NCBI GenBank assembly: GCA_009801015.1
Contig: VHZZ01000750.1
Location: 109,772 to 173,771 of the forward strand
DNA length: 64,000 bases
Source: Silene noctiflora
Lineage: Eukaryota; Streptophyta; Magnoliopsida; Caryophyllales; Caryophyllaceae
Direction: 5' to 3'
This document shows, in pieces, positions 10,901-21,081 of this stretch. The translations under genes were made by a program, and so were the position numbers. The notes below the pieces were generated by a model. That model saw only the letters and a list, made by a program, of their open reading frames with translations. It was not told the origin of the DNA and ran no database searches. Position 1 is the first letter of the stretch, and the number at the start of each line of letters is the position of its first letter.

Positions 10901-11895
10901 GATCCATAACAGTACCTCAAAATTCTCATTTCGACACAAGGGTGGCAGGATTCACCTTAACGGAATGACGCGTCAAAGCACCTCCCATTCTCCCACACCC
11001 AAAATGTCAAATGCATAGGCTCAAAGGCTACAAGTTCACACTAGAACAATCAGCAAACCTAACTGATATACAGCAACAATCGGTCAAACTTAAAACCAGC
11101 TTTAGTCCCGGATAACTCAAATCAATCTAACAACAAAATCTACTTCCGCCAACGAAATTGCAACTAATTCCCTATCATAGTAAAACACTTAGGGAGAAAT
11201 TCAATATAAAAGGTTATCTATGACTATTATTAATTTGTGTAAAACCGTCTTACAAAAGACTAACACGACCGAAACAAAGGCAATACCTTTTGAATAAGGG
11301 AAGATACAGAATGATTAGAAAGACTCCTAGCAAGATGAACAGCAGAAGAAAGACTCAACCCAACACTTTCCAGAAATGGAATTTTCCCATTATCACCCTT
11401 CTCTCTAGCAATACACTTAACCTTCTCCTTGAATGACAACAAGGGCAATTCAGTCATTTCACCTCCTTCACCATTCTTATGTTCCCTCATCCATGAGCTC
11501 CACAAAGAAAGCTCATCCAAATCCCTAACCCCATCTCTCAACATCTTCCCATATTTACACGATTTCGAAGCGATTTCCAATGATTCCTCCTTCGAAACCC
11601 CGGCTTCGAGTAAAATCTCTGAAATACCCTCTAGTAGTTCTGCCTCCTCATCCTCAATTTGGGTAGAATTGGAGGAAGAGGAGCAAGTGGGTAGGTTGGA
11701 AGGGTGGAATTTGAAGGGTATTTTGGTAAAAGACAAGGTCTTTACATGGTGGTGATGGTAATTATGGTGATTATTGTGGGAAGCCATGAAAATTGTGTTG
11801 TAAAATTGGGGATTTTTGTGGGAAATTGAAGGTGAAAATGGAGTAATTGAAATTTTTGTTGTTGAAGTTATTGTTGTTGGAGATGGTGATAACAT
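7915..11895 (-). CDS. MTERF2: Chloroplast mTERF-family protein, mTERF2-like (EMB2219)
   Basis: Seven exons, in coding order: 11895-11287, 10244-10109, 9978-9733, 9368-9255, 9172-8990, 8751-8534, 8242-7915, about 610 residues. mTERF proteins are helical-repeat nucleic-acid-binding proteins of organelles; Arabidopsis mTERF2 is plastid-located and needed for embryo development. The S/T-rich first 60-odd residues look like a transit peptide. Then come a conserved block (SKEESLEIASK, FLESVGLSLSSAVHLAR) and a run of mTERF repeats with the usual proline spacing (FPRLLLLS, YPPLLFLN, YPWILSAS, WPLLLGSS, SPQLQLRR, CPEIFT, YPGFFMSD, FPPLIGYS, YPRYFSYS). The end SLAEMLSKNDEEF matches the family C-terminus. 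Exon 2 is 136 nt where phase needs 135: an extra base in a T5 run (10200-10204, + strand) breaks the frame. The N at 8667 is in a GTN codon, valine whatever the base. Confidence 0.85.
8318..8410 (-). mobile_element. tRNA-derived SINE fragment in mTERF2 intron 6
   Basis: The complement strand carries a Pol III box-B-like GGGTTTGAAACCC (8354-8366) next to GTACTCATGACGT. A related sequence with GTACTCATGAC followed by GTGTTCAAACC is at 30400-30485. The outer ends are not clear. Confidence 0.45.
10245..11286 (-). other. Intron 1 of the mTERF2-like gene, 1042 bp
   Basis: It is bounded by GTATTG at the donor (11286) and TGATAG at the acceptor (10245) on the minus strand. It holds no recognisable gene or repeat. 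Confidence 0.7.
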
Positions 11896-12110
11896 TATTG
11901 TTTGTGTTTGTGTTGGTGTTGTTAATGGTGTAGAAAGAATTGAGCTTTAACTTCCATGGATGAACTGTGCAAGTCCCTTAACCCCTAATTAAACCTCACC
12001 TCTTTTTACAGGATCACTTTGTCTCTCTTATGACGGTTATAATTTGCGACGACTTCAAATATGACCATTTTATGATAAAAAGTAACGACACATAAAATGT
12101 TACTTATTAA

Positions 12111-12946
12111 GGGACGTACTTTTTCACATACGGATTTTACTCTTTCACATACGTCTTTTCCAATTTTACCCTTATCAGTTTTTCTATTCCCTTACCCAAT
12201 TAGGTTTTTTCTCCCTTCCCTTATCTCCTTTCACCACCAACGTTCAACACCTCCCTTATCTCCCTTCACCACCAACACCACCTACGTTCAACACCTCCGA
12301 TCAGTCAAGTCGTCGGCTTACTATTTTGGAGTCAGCGTCATTTTTTTCGAAGACGCATTCTAAGGAGTCAGCAATCCTACGTAAATTATTTAGAAAAAAA
12401 TGCTGCGGTGTTGCCTATTGGATTATATTGTATTGTGAAGATTTTCCATCAATGAAAAATTGGATTGGATGTGTATACAAGTCTTCTTCCATCAATGAAA
12501 TGTTGAGTAGGATGCGTATACAACTTTTGTAAGTCGGCTAGTTTTACAGATTTTAGGTTATTTCTTGTTCAATTGTTCACCATAATTTATATCCCACACG
12601 AACAATCTTCAGTAACCACCCTTAGACACCACCGACGCGCATTACCCAGAACCACCGTCCACCAACCACCAAACCTTCATTGATAATAATTGATAAACAT
12701 GTAAACAATTAATTTCACCAATTAACAAACCCTAATAATTTCAACAAAACATTTTAATATTGTTGAACAACAAAATATTTTACTAATTGGAGAATTATAA
12801 TCCATTATTCAAGTTTTTAGATCAATTAGATTCGATTTTAGCAAAAAATATGTATATGACTTAATTTGTAAAAAGGGTATTATATGGAAAATTAATGAAA
12901 AAGTGTATGTGAAAGAGTAAAGTCCGTATGTGAAAAAGTAATTCCG
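12111..12946. mobile_element. Non-autonomous TIR DNA transposon, 836 bp, with 8-bp target duplication
   Basis: Left end GGGACGTACTTTTTCACATA; the complement of the right end is CGGAATTACTTTTTCACATA. The inverted match continues through CGGA(T/C)TTTACTCTTTCACATAC for about 45 bp. Both sides carry CTTATTAA (12103-12110 and 12947-12954), an 8-bp target duplication. There is no transposase; the interior holds CCACCAAC/CACCTCC low-complexity sequence. Two further members with matching termini are at about 54172-55005 and 55167-55820. The 8-bp duplication suggests hAT, but the termini are not typical, so I leave the superfamily open. Confidence 0.8.
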
Positions 12947-12954
12947 CTTATTAA

Positions 12955-13547
12955 ATAACTAGTTTAGAACCCGTGCAATAAATGTACGGTATATATAGTT
13001 TTTATTTTTAATAAATTATTTATATAATAATGGTATCTCATTAATTGTTCATCTTTCTCATTATTATATTTTTCTTTGCGAAAAAAAGGTTGAAACTGAA
13101 AATTTACTCAAGATCATTAAGTAACGTGCAAAAATGTATTTTCAAGAAAATATTTTTTTATATCCCAAAACTAATGATTTCAATTTGTAAATAGTCTCAA
13201 TTTTTTTTTTTTTTTTTGTCAGAGAAGTAATGAAACGATTTACAATTTTGTTTTATAAGTAATATAGGTAAGTCATTTTCAAATAATAGCATCAATAAAA
13301 TGTTTAGTAATTTATAAATTTATATAAATTTATTTATATTTTAATTAAAAAATTATACTTTATAATTTAATTAGTGAAAATAATAAAATTTGATGCAAAA
13401 GTAATAATTTAAATGAAATAAACTATAATTATTAATTTCCTTATTTAGTAAATGAACTTAAATTATCATTAGCTTCCTTATTTAAGAAGATGCCTTTTGG
13501 AGGGAGAAACTTTGAAATCACCTATTCTTTTAGTATATAGAGGATAG
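12955..13547. other. AT-rich intergenic DNA
   Basis: Nothing coding is seen. It contains a T run at 13200-13217 and many A/T tracts. Confidence 0.5.
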
Positions 13548-13555
13548 TACCATGA

Positions 13556-13717
13556 GCACTTACATCAACTGGCAAGGGGTTGTTCTAGCTTAACCAGATG
13601 TCTCGTGTTCGTTCCCTGGGAACGCAAATGTGTTGAAACTCACGAGGGAGAGCTTTACCGCCCTAGTGGTCGTACCCGGCTTGAATCAGGATAAAATCAG
13701 ATGGTTTACACCAAAAA
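13556..13717 (+). mobile_element. Probable tRNA-derived SINE
   Basis: A box-A-like string (CATCAACTGGCAAGG) is followed about 30 bp later by a box-B-like GTGTTCGTTCCC, then a non-tRNA body ending near GGTTTACACC. This is the layout of a Pol III SINE head. No clear poly-A tail or target duplication is visible. Confidence 0.5.
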
Positions 13718-14489
13718 CTTATTAAATAATGGTCACATTTAGATCCGTCACAATTTGTGACGAAAAAAGCTCATCACAAATGAGAATTTGTGTTATATAC
13801 TTTGAGTTTTTAAAGACACACAACATACCTCTCAATTCTATAAATGCTCTACAAATATTTTAGATGCCAAACTTCGCAATTTTAAATATTATATTTTATC
13901 GGTTTTAGTTGATTACTTATTAAAATACGGTAAGCCATCAACATAATCGTCCTTTACTCATCAATTTACATTTTTATGGGAGAATATATAACCCTTCAAA
14001 AACCCAAATTTGGATACTTTGGGTATTTAAGAAAATAATCTAGGAGTTTAGGGGTATATTTGATATTTCTTAAAAATTGAAGGTATATGGTAGAATTGGA
14101 AAAGAACATAAGAGCTACGCCCTAATTTTTTTTTTTGTTTAGTCTAACTTGGTTCAACTTACTCCATATCCTTTAGTGTTATGCGGTTTTGCCCAAAACT
14201 AAATATACGGAGTTTGATCATCAAAATGTACTACTACTATCAATTTATCATCCATTAACAATAACTACAAATGTTTTTTCTTCTTTTTGTTTGATATTTG
14301 TGCCAAAAGTAAAAGTAAATAAATGACTGAGATGCAAAGGTAACGTTATTTTTATCGAATCTGGTTCTCCATGATGACATATTTAGTGTTTTAGTTGCGA
14401 TAGTATAAATAAAGTGAACAAGATAGAATGCATACTTCGCTAAAATCGCAATATATTTATTATCCGTAAATTTGTAATATGAAACTATA

Positions 14490-14666
14490 GGCTATGTTCT
14501 TTTAGCCTTAATTTCAACCCATTTCAATTCAGTTTAGTTCAGCTTCATTCAATTCAGTTCAATTCAGCTCTTCTCTTCACAAATTAACTCTTACTTCAGT
14601 TCAGTTCAACTCTAATAAGTTCAGTTTAGTTTAGTTCAAACAGTTTCAGTCCAAAAGAACATGACC
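14490..14666. mobile_element. MITE with TTCAGTTCAG interior, 177 bp
   Basis: Left end GGCTATGTTCTTTTAGCC; complement of the right end GGTCATGTTCTTTTGGACTG. The inside is made of short TTCAGTTCAATTCAG repeats. A smaller relative lies at 36756-36864 with the same GTTCTTTTGGA(T/C)TG termini. Confidence 0.65.
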
Positions 14667-14794
14667 TAAAATATATTTCGACGAGTTATTGAGATACCGT
14701 CTTTCGGATTACGTAGTGCTTGAAGAGTTACAACACTTGAACTCATGTCTGTAGCTCCCCTCTTATTTTCCCTTTTTTTTGGCAGGTCGACCCA

Positions 14795-14816
14795 ATATAT
14801 ATATATATATATATAT
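14795..14816. repeat. (AT)n microsatellite just upstream of RBL
   Basis: An uninterrupted AT dinucleotide run of about 22 bp lies in the proximal promoter of the RBL gene and may serve as its TATA region. Confidence 0.8.
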
Positions 14817-14869
14817 AGATCTACGGAATTTATTTTCTGGGTTCATCTTTTTACCTCACTTTCTTGATT

Positions 14870-15358
14870 CCTTCCTTCCTAAAATTCACAGTTTCTCCAC
14901 AGTCAAAATCAAAAACGGTAAAAACCCTTCTTCGCTAGTAACTTGGTAAGTAACTTCCTTCACCTCTCCCTCATAATCTTTCCCTTTTTACCTAATTAAA
15001 TACCCAATTAACATACAACCCAGTATTTCAATTTCAATTTGATTTTTAATTCCTAACTTTTTTCCCTAATTAAATTTGATATTTGAGTACCCTTTAAGGA
15101 GAATTGAACTGGGTATTTCTTAAATTCTCGCACTTAATCTTTGAAGTTTTACCTAATTAAGTACTAATCTTATTCTAATTGAACACACAATTAGTAGAAC
15201 AACCCAGAATTTGAATTTGATTATATTTCCGAACTTTTTCCCTGATTAAATTTGATAGTTGAGTACCCTTTAAAGAGAATTGAATTGGGTATTTCTTAAA
15301 TTTTGGTTCTTTTGGTTTATCAGGTTGTTGTTGCTGTTGCATTGCTGTGTAATGCACA
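14870..15358 (+). other. 5' leader of RBL with a leader intron
   Basis: A donor CTTG|GTAAGTAAC at 14946 and an acceptor TTTATCAG ending at 15323 define a leader intron of 378 bp. Within it, two segments (about 14990-15120 and 15160-15300) are partly repeated (AGTACCCTTTAAGGAGAATTGAA-like strings), suggesting an internal tandem duplication. The transcription start is not resolved. Confidence 0.55.
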
Positions 15359-18300
15359 ATGAATTCTGCCATTATAGGTGATTTTCTCTCTTATTTTGTG
15401 TTTAATTTTGATATTTTACGTTCTCCATTGTTCAATTGAACTAAATTTTGAATTGGGCGGTGTGTAGATCCGTTGCAAGGCGATTTTCCGGAGGTGATAG
15501 AAGAGTATTTGGAGCATGGTGTTATGAAGTGCGTTGCTTTTAATCGTCGTGGCACCCTTCTTGCTGGTATTATTACTTAATTCATTTGTGCTGTCTACTC
15601 TTTTTTTGGTGCAACTTTCGTGTTTTTGCTCGGTGTTGAGGTTATAGGATGTGGTTGAGCTTGGAATAGGTTATGTTTTTGCTATGAAACTAAAATGTTT
15701 GATACTGCTGATGGTTATATTCGCATTATCGGTAAAACCAGTTTTTCTGAATAATGATTTTTGTGTTTGTGCAAGACCCTGATTTTGAAATTTGTTGTTC
15801 TGGTTGGATTATAGCTTTGGGTGTCAATAATGAGCTTGTTGTTTGGTCTTGAAAAAATAATTTCTTCCCTCACTTAGCTACCAAACTTGCTTATTTTGTA
15901 TGTTGTTTGGTCGACTTGTGTTCTTTTTGTTTTGTGTGTTACTATATGCTTGATGTTTGATTAAAGCACTTTCATAGCCAGGACGATTTTATATACCAAC
16001 ATATGTTGCTCTTCGCGTCTTTGCACTACCGCTGAGTGGCTAATGCTTATTTCTTTCAGCTGGTTGCTCCAATGGAACTTGTGTTATATGGGACTTTGAA
16101 ACCAGGGGGATTGCAAAAGAGCTGCGGGATAAAGACTGTTCAAATGCTATAACTAGCGTTTGTTGGTCAAAGTACGGTCATCGCATCCTAGTTTCTTCTG
16201 CTGACAAGGCATTAATCTTATGGGATGTCGCTACTGGAGAGAAAATAGCTCAGACAATGTTGGAGAAAACCCCTTTGCATGCTCGCCTACATCCTAGCTC
16301 CCCAACTCCATCTCTGTGCTTGGCCTGTCCTGTCTATTCTGCTCCTTTGATTGTCGACTTATTGACCGGTAAAACTACCGTGTTGCCTGCTTCAGTTCTG
16401 GTAGAGGGAGATGGGCTTTCGGCTCCATTACGTAACAAAGTTCCAGACGATTCTGCTCCTCAGACTCCTGCTTGCTTTAATATGCATGGCGACCTGGTTT
16501 ATTTGGGAAATTCTAAGGGAGAAATCCTCATAATTGATCACAGCAATGTTCAAGTTCGTGCAGTGATCCCCATCACGGGGGGTGCTGTGATTAAGAACAT
16601 TGTATTTTGCAGAAATGGCCGGTATCTTCTCACAAATTCAAGTGATCGCACTATTAGGGTTTATGAGAACTTGCTACCTCCAAAAGGAGGCTTAAAGGCG
16701 CTTGATGAGATGTATGTAACGTTGAATGATCTTAATGAGGTAGAGAAGCTGAAAGCCATTGGATGTAAGAGTTTGGTGCTGTTTCGCGAGTTTCAAGATT
16801 CGGTAACCCGGATCCATTGGAAGGCACCTGGGTTTAGTGGTGATGGTGATTGGGTAATTGGTGGTTCTGCTAGCAAAGGAGAGCACAAAATATACATATG
16901 GGACCGTGCTGGACACCTTGTGAAAATTCTTGAAGGGCCAAAAGAAGCCTTGATTGATCTAGCATGGCATCCTGTTCGTCCTATTGTTATCTCAGTCTCG
17001 TTGTCTGGCTTGATCTACATATGGGCTAAAGACTACACTGAAAACTGGAGTGCATTTGCCCCAGATTTCAAAGAGCTGGAAGAGAATGAAGAGTATGTGG
17101 AACGAGAAGATGAATTTGATATTGTGCCTGAAACCGAAAAGGTAAACTAATTACCAATAGCTGACTTTTGTGCTGCATTTCATAATTTATTTATTTATTT
17201 ATTTTTTTAACGGTGCCAAAGAGACTCTCTTCTTTGGCTTTGGAATAAGATGTAATAAAGCAAAATTCTTCATGTATGGGAACTGGGGAAGTAGCAATAT
17301 GTTGTTTCATTAATCTTTTGAAACCATCCTGTCTGTGTTTTTAACACATGGGTAAGGTCGCGTACATCCAACTCCCCTTAATCTCCACAAGCAGGAGCCA
17401 TCTAGGCATTGGGGTAATGTTGTTGGCGGCAACGATGGTGTAGTTTTAGCTGTAGCCGTTATTCAGTATTGGTTTTTGACAATTTGTTTGATACTGCCAG
17501 GTGAAAGAGTCAGAGGTTAACCAAGATGAAGAGGTTGATATTCTCACAGTGGAGAATGATTCATCCTGTAGTGACTCAGAGTCTTCACACAAGGAACTTT
17601 TGTTCTTGCCAGTGTTTCCTTGTCCTGATGCTCCTGAGCAGCAAGATAAACGTGTTGGCAACTCTGTGAAGATGTTGGACAATAATAATTCTGCCTCTCC
17701 TCTTTCAGGAGAAGCATTGATGAATGGTCATGCTATGAACCATGAGTCAAGTCCAATTGAAGGTAATGCTAACTCTTTTGCTCTTCTGTGTATTAAGTCA
17801 CCGCTTCCCTTTTCCTTTTGAACTACTAATGGTGTTGCTAGGAGCAGATCAGCAGAGCCATGATTTTGAATATGGGTAGCAGACTAGCAGTTTTTACCCC
17901 TTGTACTTACCTAGCTGAGGCCCTGGGAGTTGCCAATGCAAAATACGTAGGGCCTACTGTTATGAAACTGAAGGGTTGAAATCACTAGGTTTAGATTCCT
18001 ATAACTCTAGAAGACCTTTTTTGTATTTTATTTTTCCCGGTTTATGCGTGTGCCTCTTCTCTGACGGTGATGTTTGAGGCTTCATTTGTTGTGAAATTCT
18101 TAAATATTTAGCTACACAAGTTGCATGCATGAAGTCAAAATTTAGGTGGTATTTGTGAACTTCAGTTAGAGCAGAGATGTAGTAAAAACTCCGCATTTGT
18201 AGGATAATTTCAGTTATCTTTCACAACAGCTAACTGCCTACTTGATTACTACTTCATAAATCATTTGGTAACAACCAGTTCACACGTTAAGTTATATGTG

Positions 18301-18554
18301 AAATTTCAACCTTACTGACCTGACTTTCATTCTAATTTGCAGGTATTGATAACTCTGCCGAGGACACTAATGGGGGGCGTGTGAAAAGACGTCGAAAACC
18401 CTCAGAGAAAATCTTGGATATGCAGGCAGAGATGGTAAAGAAACCTGTAAAAAAGGCAAAGCCTTCTGGGAAAGCTTCCAAGTCCAAAAATAAATCAGCA
18501 GACGAGGAAAATGACGTACCCATGGATCTGGACGAGGTTTCTGATGACTATTAA
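15359..18554 (+). CDS. RBL: RbBP5-like WD40 protein, COMPASS H3K4 methyltransferase subunit
   Basis: Exons 15359-15377, 15468-15566, 16060-17141, 17501-17762 and 18343-18554 join in phase to 557 residues. RBL, homologous to RbBP5/Swd1, is a core scaffold of COMPASS-like complexes that methylate histone H3 lysine 4 in the nucleus. The start MNSAIIDPLQGDFPEVIEEY and the segment ENWSAFAPDFKELEENEEYV are near identical to Arabidopsis RBL. WD-type blades show as CVIWDFE, LILWDVATG, IRVYENLLP, IYIWDRAGH and IYIWAKDY. After residue 400 comes an acidic stretch (exon 4), then a basic tail rich in KKP/KKAK with a final acidic MDLDEVSDDY. An out-of-frame ATG lies 7 nt upstream of the chosen start. The kinase gene is convergent 2.5 kb downstream. 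Confidence 0.93.
17351..17426 (+). mobile_element. Au-like SINE 3' part, in RBL intron 3
   Basis: GGTAAGGTCGCGTACATCC, then GGAGCCATCTAGGCATTGGGG, then TAATGTTGTTG. The order (GTAAGG..GCGTACA...GGGAGCC...GCACTGGG) matches what I recall of the Au SINE 3' half, here with a GTT tail. Related tails are at 33208-33267, 57088-57115 and 58991-59050. Confidence 0.55.
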
Positions 18555-18599
18555 ACAGACAACTTCTACTGTAGATGTATATTAGTCATTCAGATTTTT

Positions 18600-21080
18600 A
18601 GTTAAATTAGGCTTCTCTGTTTTTCCTTGTTGTATGTTAGATATTGTTGTATCATGAAGAGATTATGCAGCAAGTTATGTCTGTGACAGTTTTCTAAGGA
18701 ATTAATATTGGCAGCGTATTCAACCTGATCAGCTTGCTCTTGTTGCATTTGTTTAGAGATGATAACATTGCAATATTTTGTGGTGACTGTAATTTTACAG
18801 CTTGTCTTGTACGAGACGGTCTCACATACCTCCAATACTTGTGAACTTCTCATTTACTTATATGTTAATTAGCTGTTCTGACATGTAAGACTGTCTTGTA
18901 TTTGTTTTTGGAATATTTTCAATCCATGGTATCAAGAATGTTAGGGAGACATTACATCGTCAGAATCAGGATTTGTTGTTCAGTCGGCAATGGTTCCTTG
19001 GTCTGGAGCTGGATGATCCTTGCTGACATAGTAAACCTAACCTAATGGTGAGTCCCTATTTTCATATTCTGATGTCTGTTTCCTGAACCGATTTATGGTG
19101 GTATATGCCAGCTTGTAGAGTTTATTTGAGGAGACAATGCAGGTTGTATACAAGATCACACAATTTGGCACCTGGTTTTGATGATATAAACACAATCATA
19201 TGGATCAAGATTCCTTAGAGACTAAGGATGCTGCTAAGAGTCATTGAGGGTGAGTGATTTAAGTGCTTTCCTTGTTTTTTTTTTGTTTAAGTGCTTTCCT
19301 TGTTTTTTTTTTGTTTTTCTGTTGTATGAAAAAAATATTCTTTCTGAAGTTTGTTACCAAATTTAAGTATTCACCCACAATCACAGGTTCTGTACCAATG
19401 GATTGGTGGGCATAAGCAAGGGTTTGGGTTGTATTTCTCTCTGGTCTAGCGCTTGAATGGGTTTTTCTTGTTGATAGCAGCACTTTTGAGGGATTGTAAG
19501 GTATACAAGTTCCAAGTGATCATTTGCAGGTTTGGACTAGGTATGAGTTCGGCAACAGGAATTTCTTACTCATTGGGCACGGTATGTTTAAATCTATCCA
19601 CTTTATTCAGACTGCCATTACCTATCCTTCTCTAGTCGGTTGTGCCACTACCATATTTGCAGGCTTTCTAATACCTTCATAAAACAATTCTTTATGGGGA
19701 ATTTATGTTAAAATCAACATTGTATTTTTGCTTAAGGCAATGTTCTAAGTCTTTGTGAGTAAAGCATTTCGATTTAGGTGAGTGTGGATGGGAGTTGTTA
19801 AGGGTTGTTTACGTGAGTGTGGATGAGAGTTGTTAATGGTTGTTGTCGTTGTGTTGTCTATATTTATTGGTATTGTTTACATATTGACATAAAATTATGA
19901 GGCAAGACCTTAATACAAGGCAACCATGTTGAAATGTCCCCGACTGCTTGATCTTGATACATGAAAGGTTAATCTGAAGAAAAACCTGGAGGTGAGATCA
20001 ATTTAATTGTTCCTTACAGAAGTTTTTACTACCAGAATAGATGGCGAAATTTTCTTAGAATGGAAGGTTTTCTAAAAATATTATAGATGTTCCAATGCCG
20101 ATTAAGAACATATTCGTAATTTTTGTAACAGAGAATGAGGGGGAAATTCACAGGCTTCTTTTTGTTCAGAGATGTTTTGCTTACAATCCATCCGCTGGTA
20201 CTACACATGAAGTTCTGCAGTTTTAATAGGGTCCTTTAAGCTGAATTTTACTCAAATGTTGCTGCGTGATCAGAAAAACTCTTGGAGCATTCAATTGTTT
20301 GTGAATTTGCATTGTTGCATTTATGTCTAAATCTTCTGATAGTTAGCCAGTTAGGTAACTGCTTCAATTTTCAATCTTTTCTCTGATTTATTATATGCCA
20401 TGCAGATCTTGTGAGTGTATCATGTATTTTGTTACATCAGTACTTATTTGTTATTACACCTGTTTAATAATAAAGGCCTGACCTACATCGGTTTAGTTTC
20501 TTGCATTTCCTTGAGAGTCGCCACCAGTTTAAGCAAGTACGATTTCACTATGGACTTATGTACCAAAAATTAAGATGCAAATCTTATACTTCACATCTTT
20601 CCTTCTTCCTCTGTATCCAGTGGGTGAGGGAACAAAAAGAAAGAGGATTCTGTGTTACTATATACATGCCCACTGAATGTATTCTATGCCTACGCCCATC
20701 AGATTGCTTCAACAATTGGTGCTTCACAAAAAAATTACATGAAAGGTCGTCGATGTGAGACGGAACCATTAACCCTACATCTAAGTGAGGAATATGTAAG
20801 ATGGGGTGATGAATAAAAAGAAAGAGGATTATGTGCATTTCTATCTACAAGTGCTCTTGGTGCATTTGTATCTATGTCTAGACTCATCAACTTGCTTCAT
20901 CAATACGCAAAAACTTACATGAGAGGTCTCAGATGTGAGACCGAACCATTAACCCTATATCTAAATGAGGAATACCCAAGGATGTTGGCTGGCCTCACAT
21001 GTGAGAGCATCTCATACAAGACTCATTGTTGGTAAAATTGATTGATAGCTTCCAAAATCAGCAACCAGCTCAGCACCAAG
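18600..21080. other. Intergenic region between convergent RBL and the kinase
   Basis: No supported gene. Visible structure: short TIR-like scraps around AGACGGTCTCACA and GTAAGACTGTCTTGTA (about 18805-18900); a 2x tandem of a roughly 30-bp unit (TTTAAGTGCTTTCCTTG plus T run, about 19257-19318); another 2x tandem (GTGAGTGTGGATG(G/A)GAGTTGTTAA, about 19780-19850); and a longer tandem repeat at 20625-20985. Confidence 0.5.
20625..20985. repeat. Diverged tandem duplication, unit about 180 bp
   Basis: Two successive copies share AAAAGAAAGAGGATT, CATCA..TTGCTTCA, TTACATGA(A/G)AGGTC, GATGTGAGAC(G/C)GAACCATT and ACCCTA(C/T)ATCTAA(G/A)TGAGGAATA. Neither copy has a coding frame I would trust. Confidence 0.65.
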
Positions 21081-21081
21081 C

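Noticed and set aside
11429-11755. 108-codon plus-strand frame
   Set aside because: It is the antisense shadow of mTERF2 exon 1, which fits the family well on the minus strand.
15175-15372. Minus-strand frame with a glutamine run
   Set aside because: It lies antisense to the RBL leader and start codon; the glutamines come from a GTT/GCT repeat.
16692-16916. Minus-strand frame inside RBL
   Set aside because: Antisense shadow of the WD40 exon 3.
18999-20460. Possible gene in the RBL-kinase gap
   Set aside because: Open frames are short, with no splice-consistent continuation and no known motif; short tandem repeats dominate.
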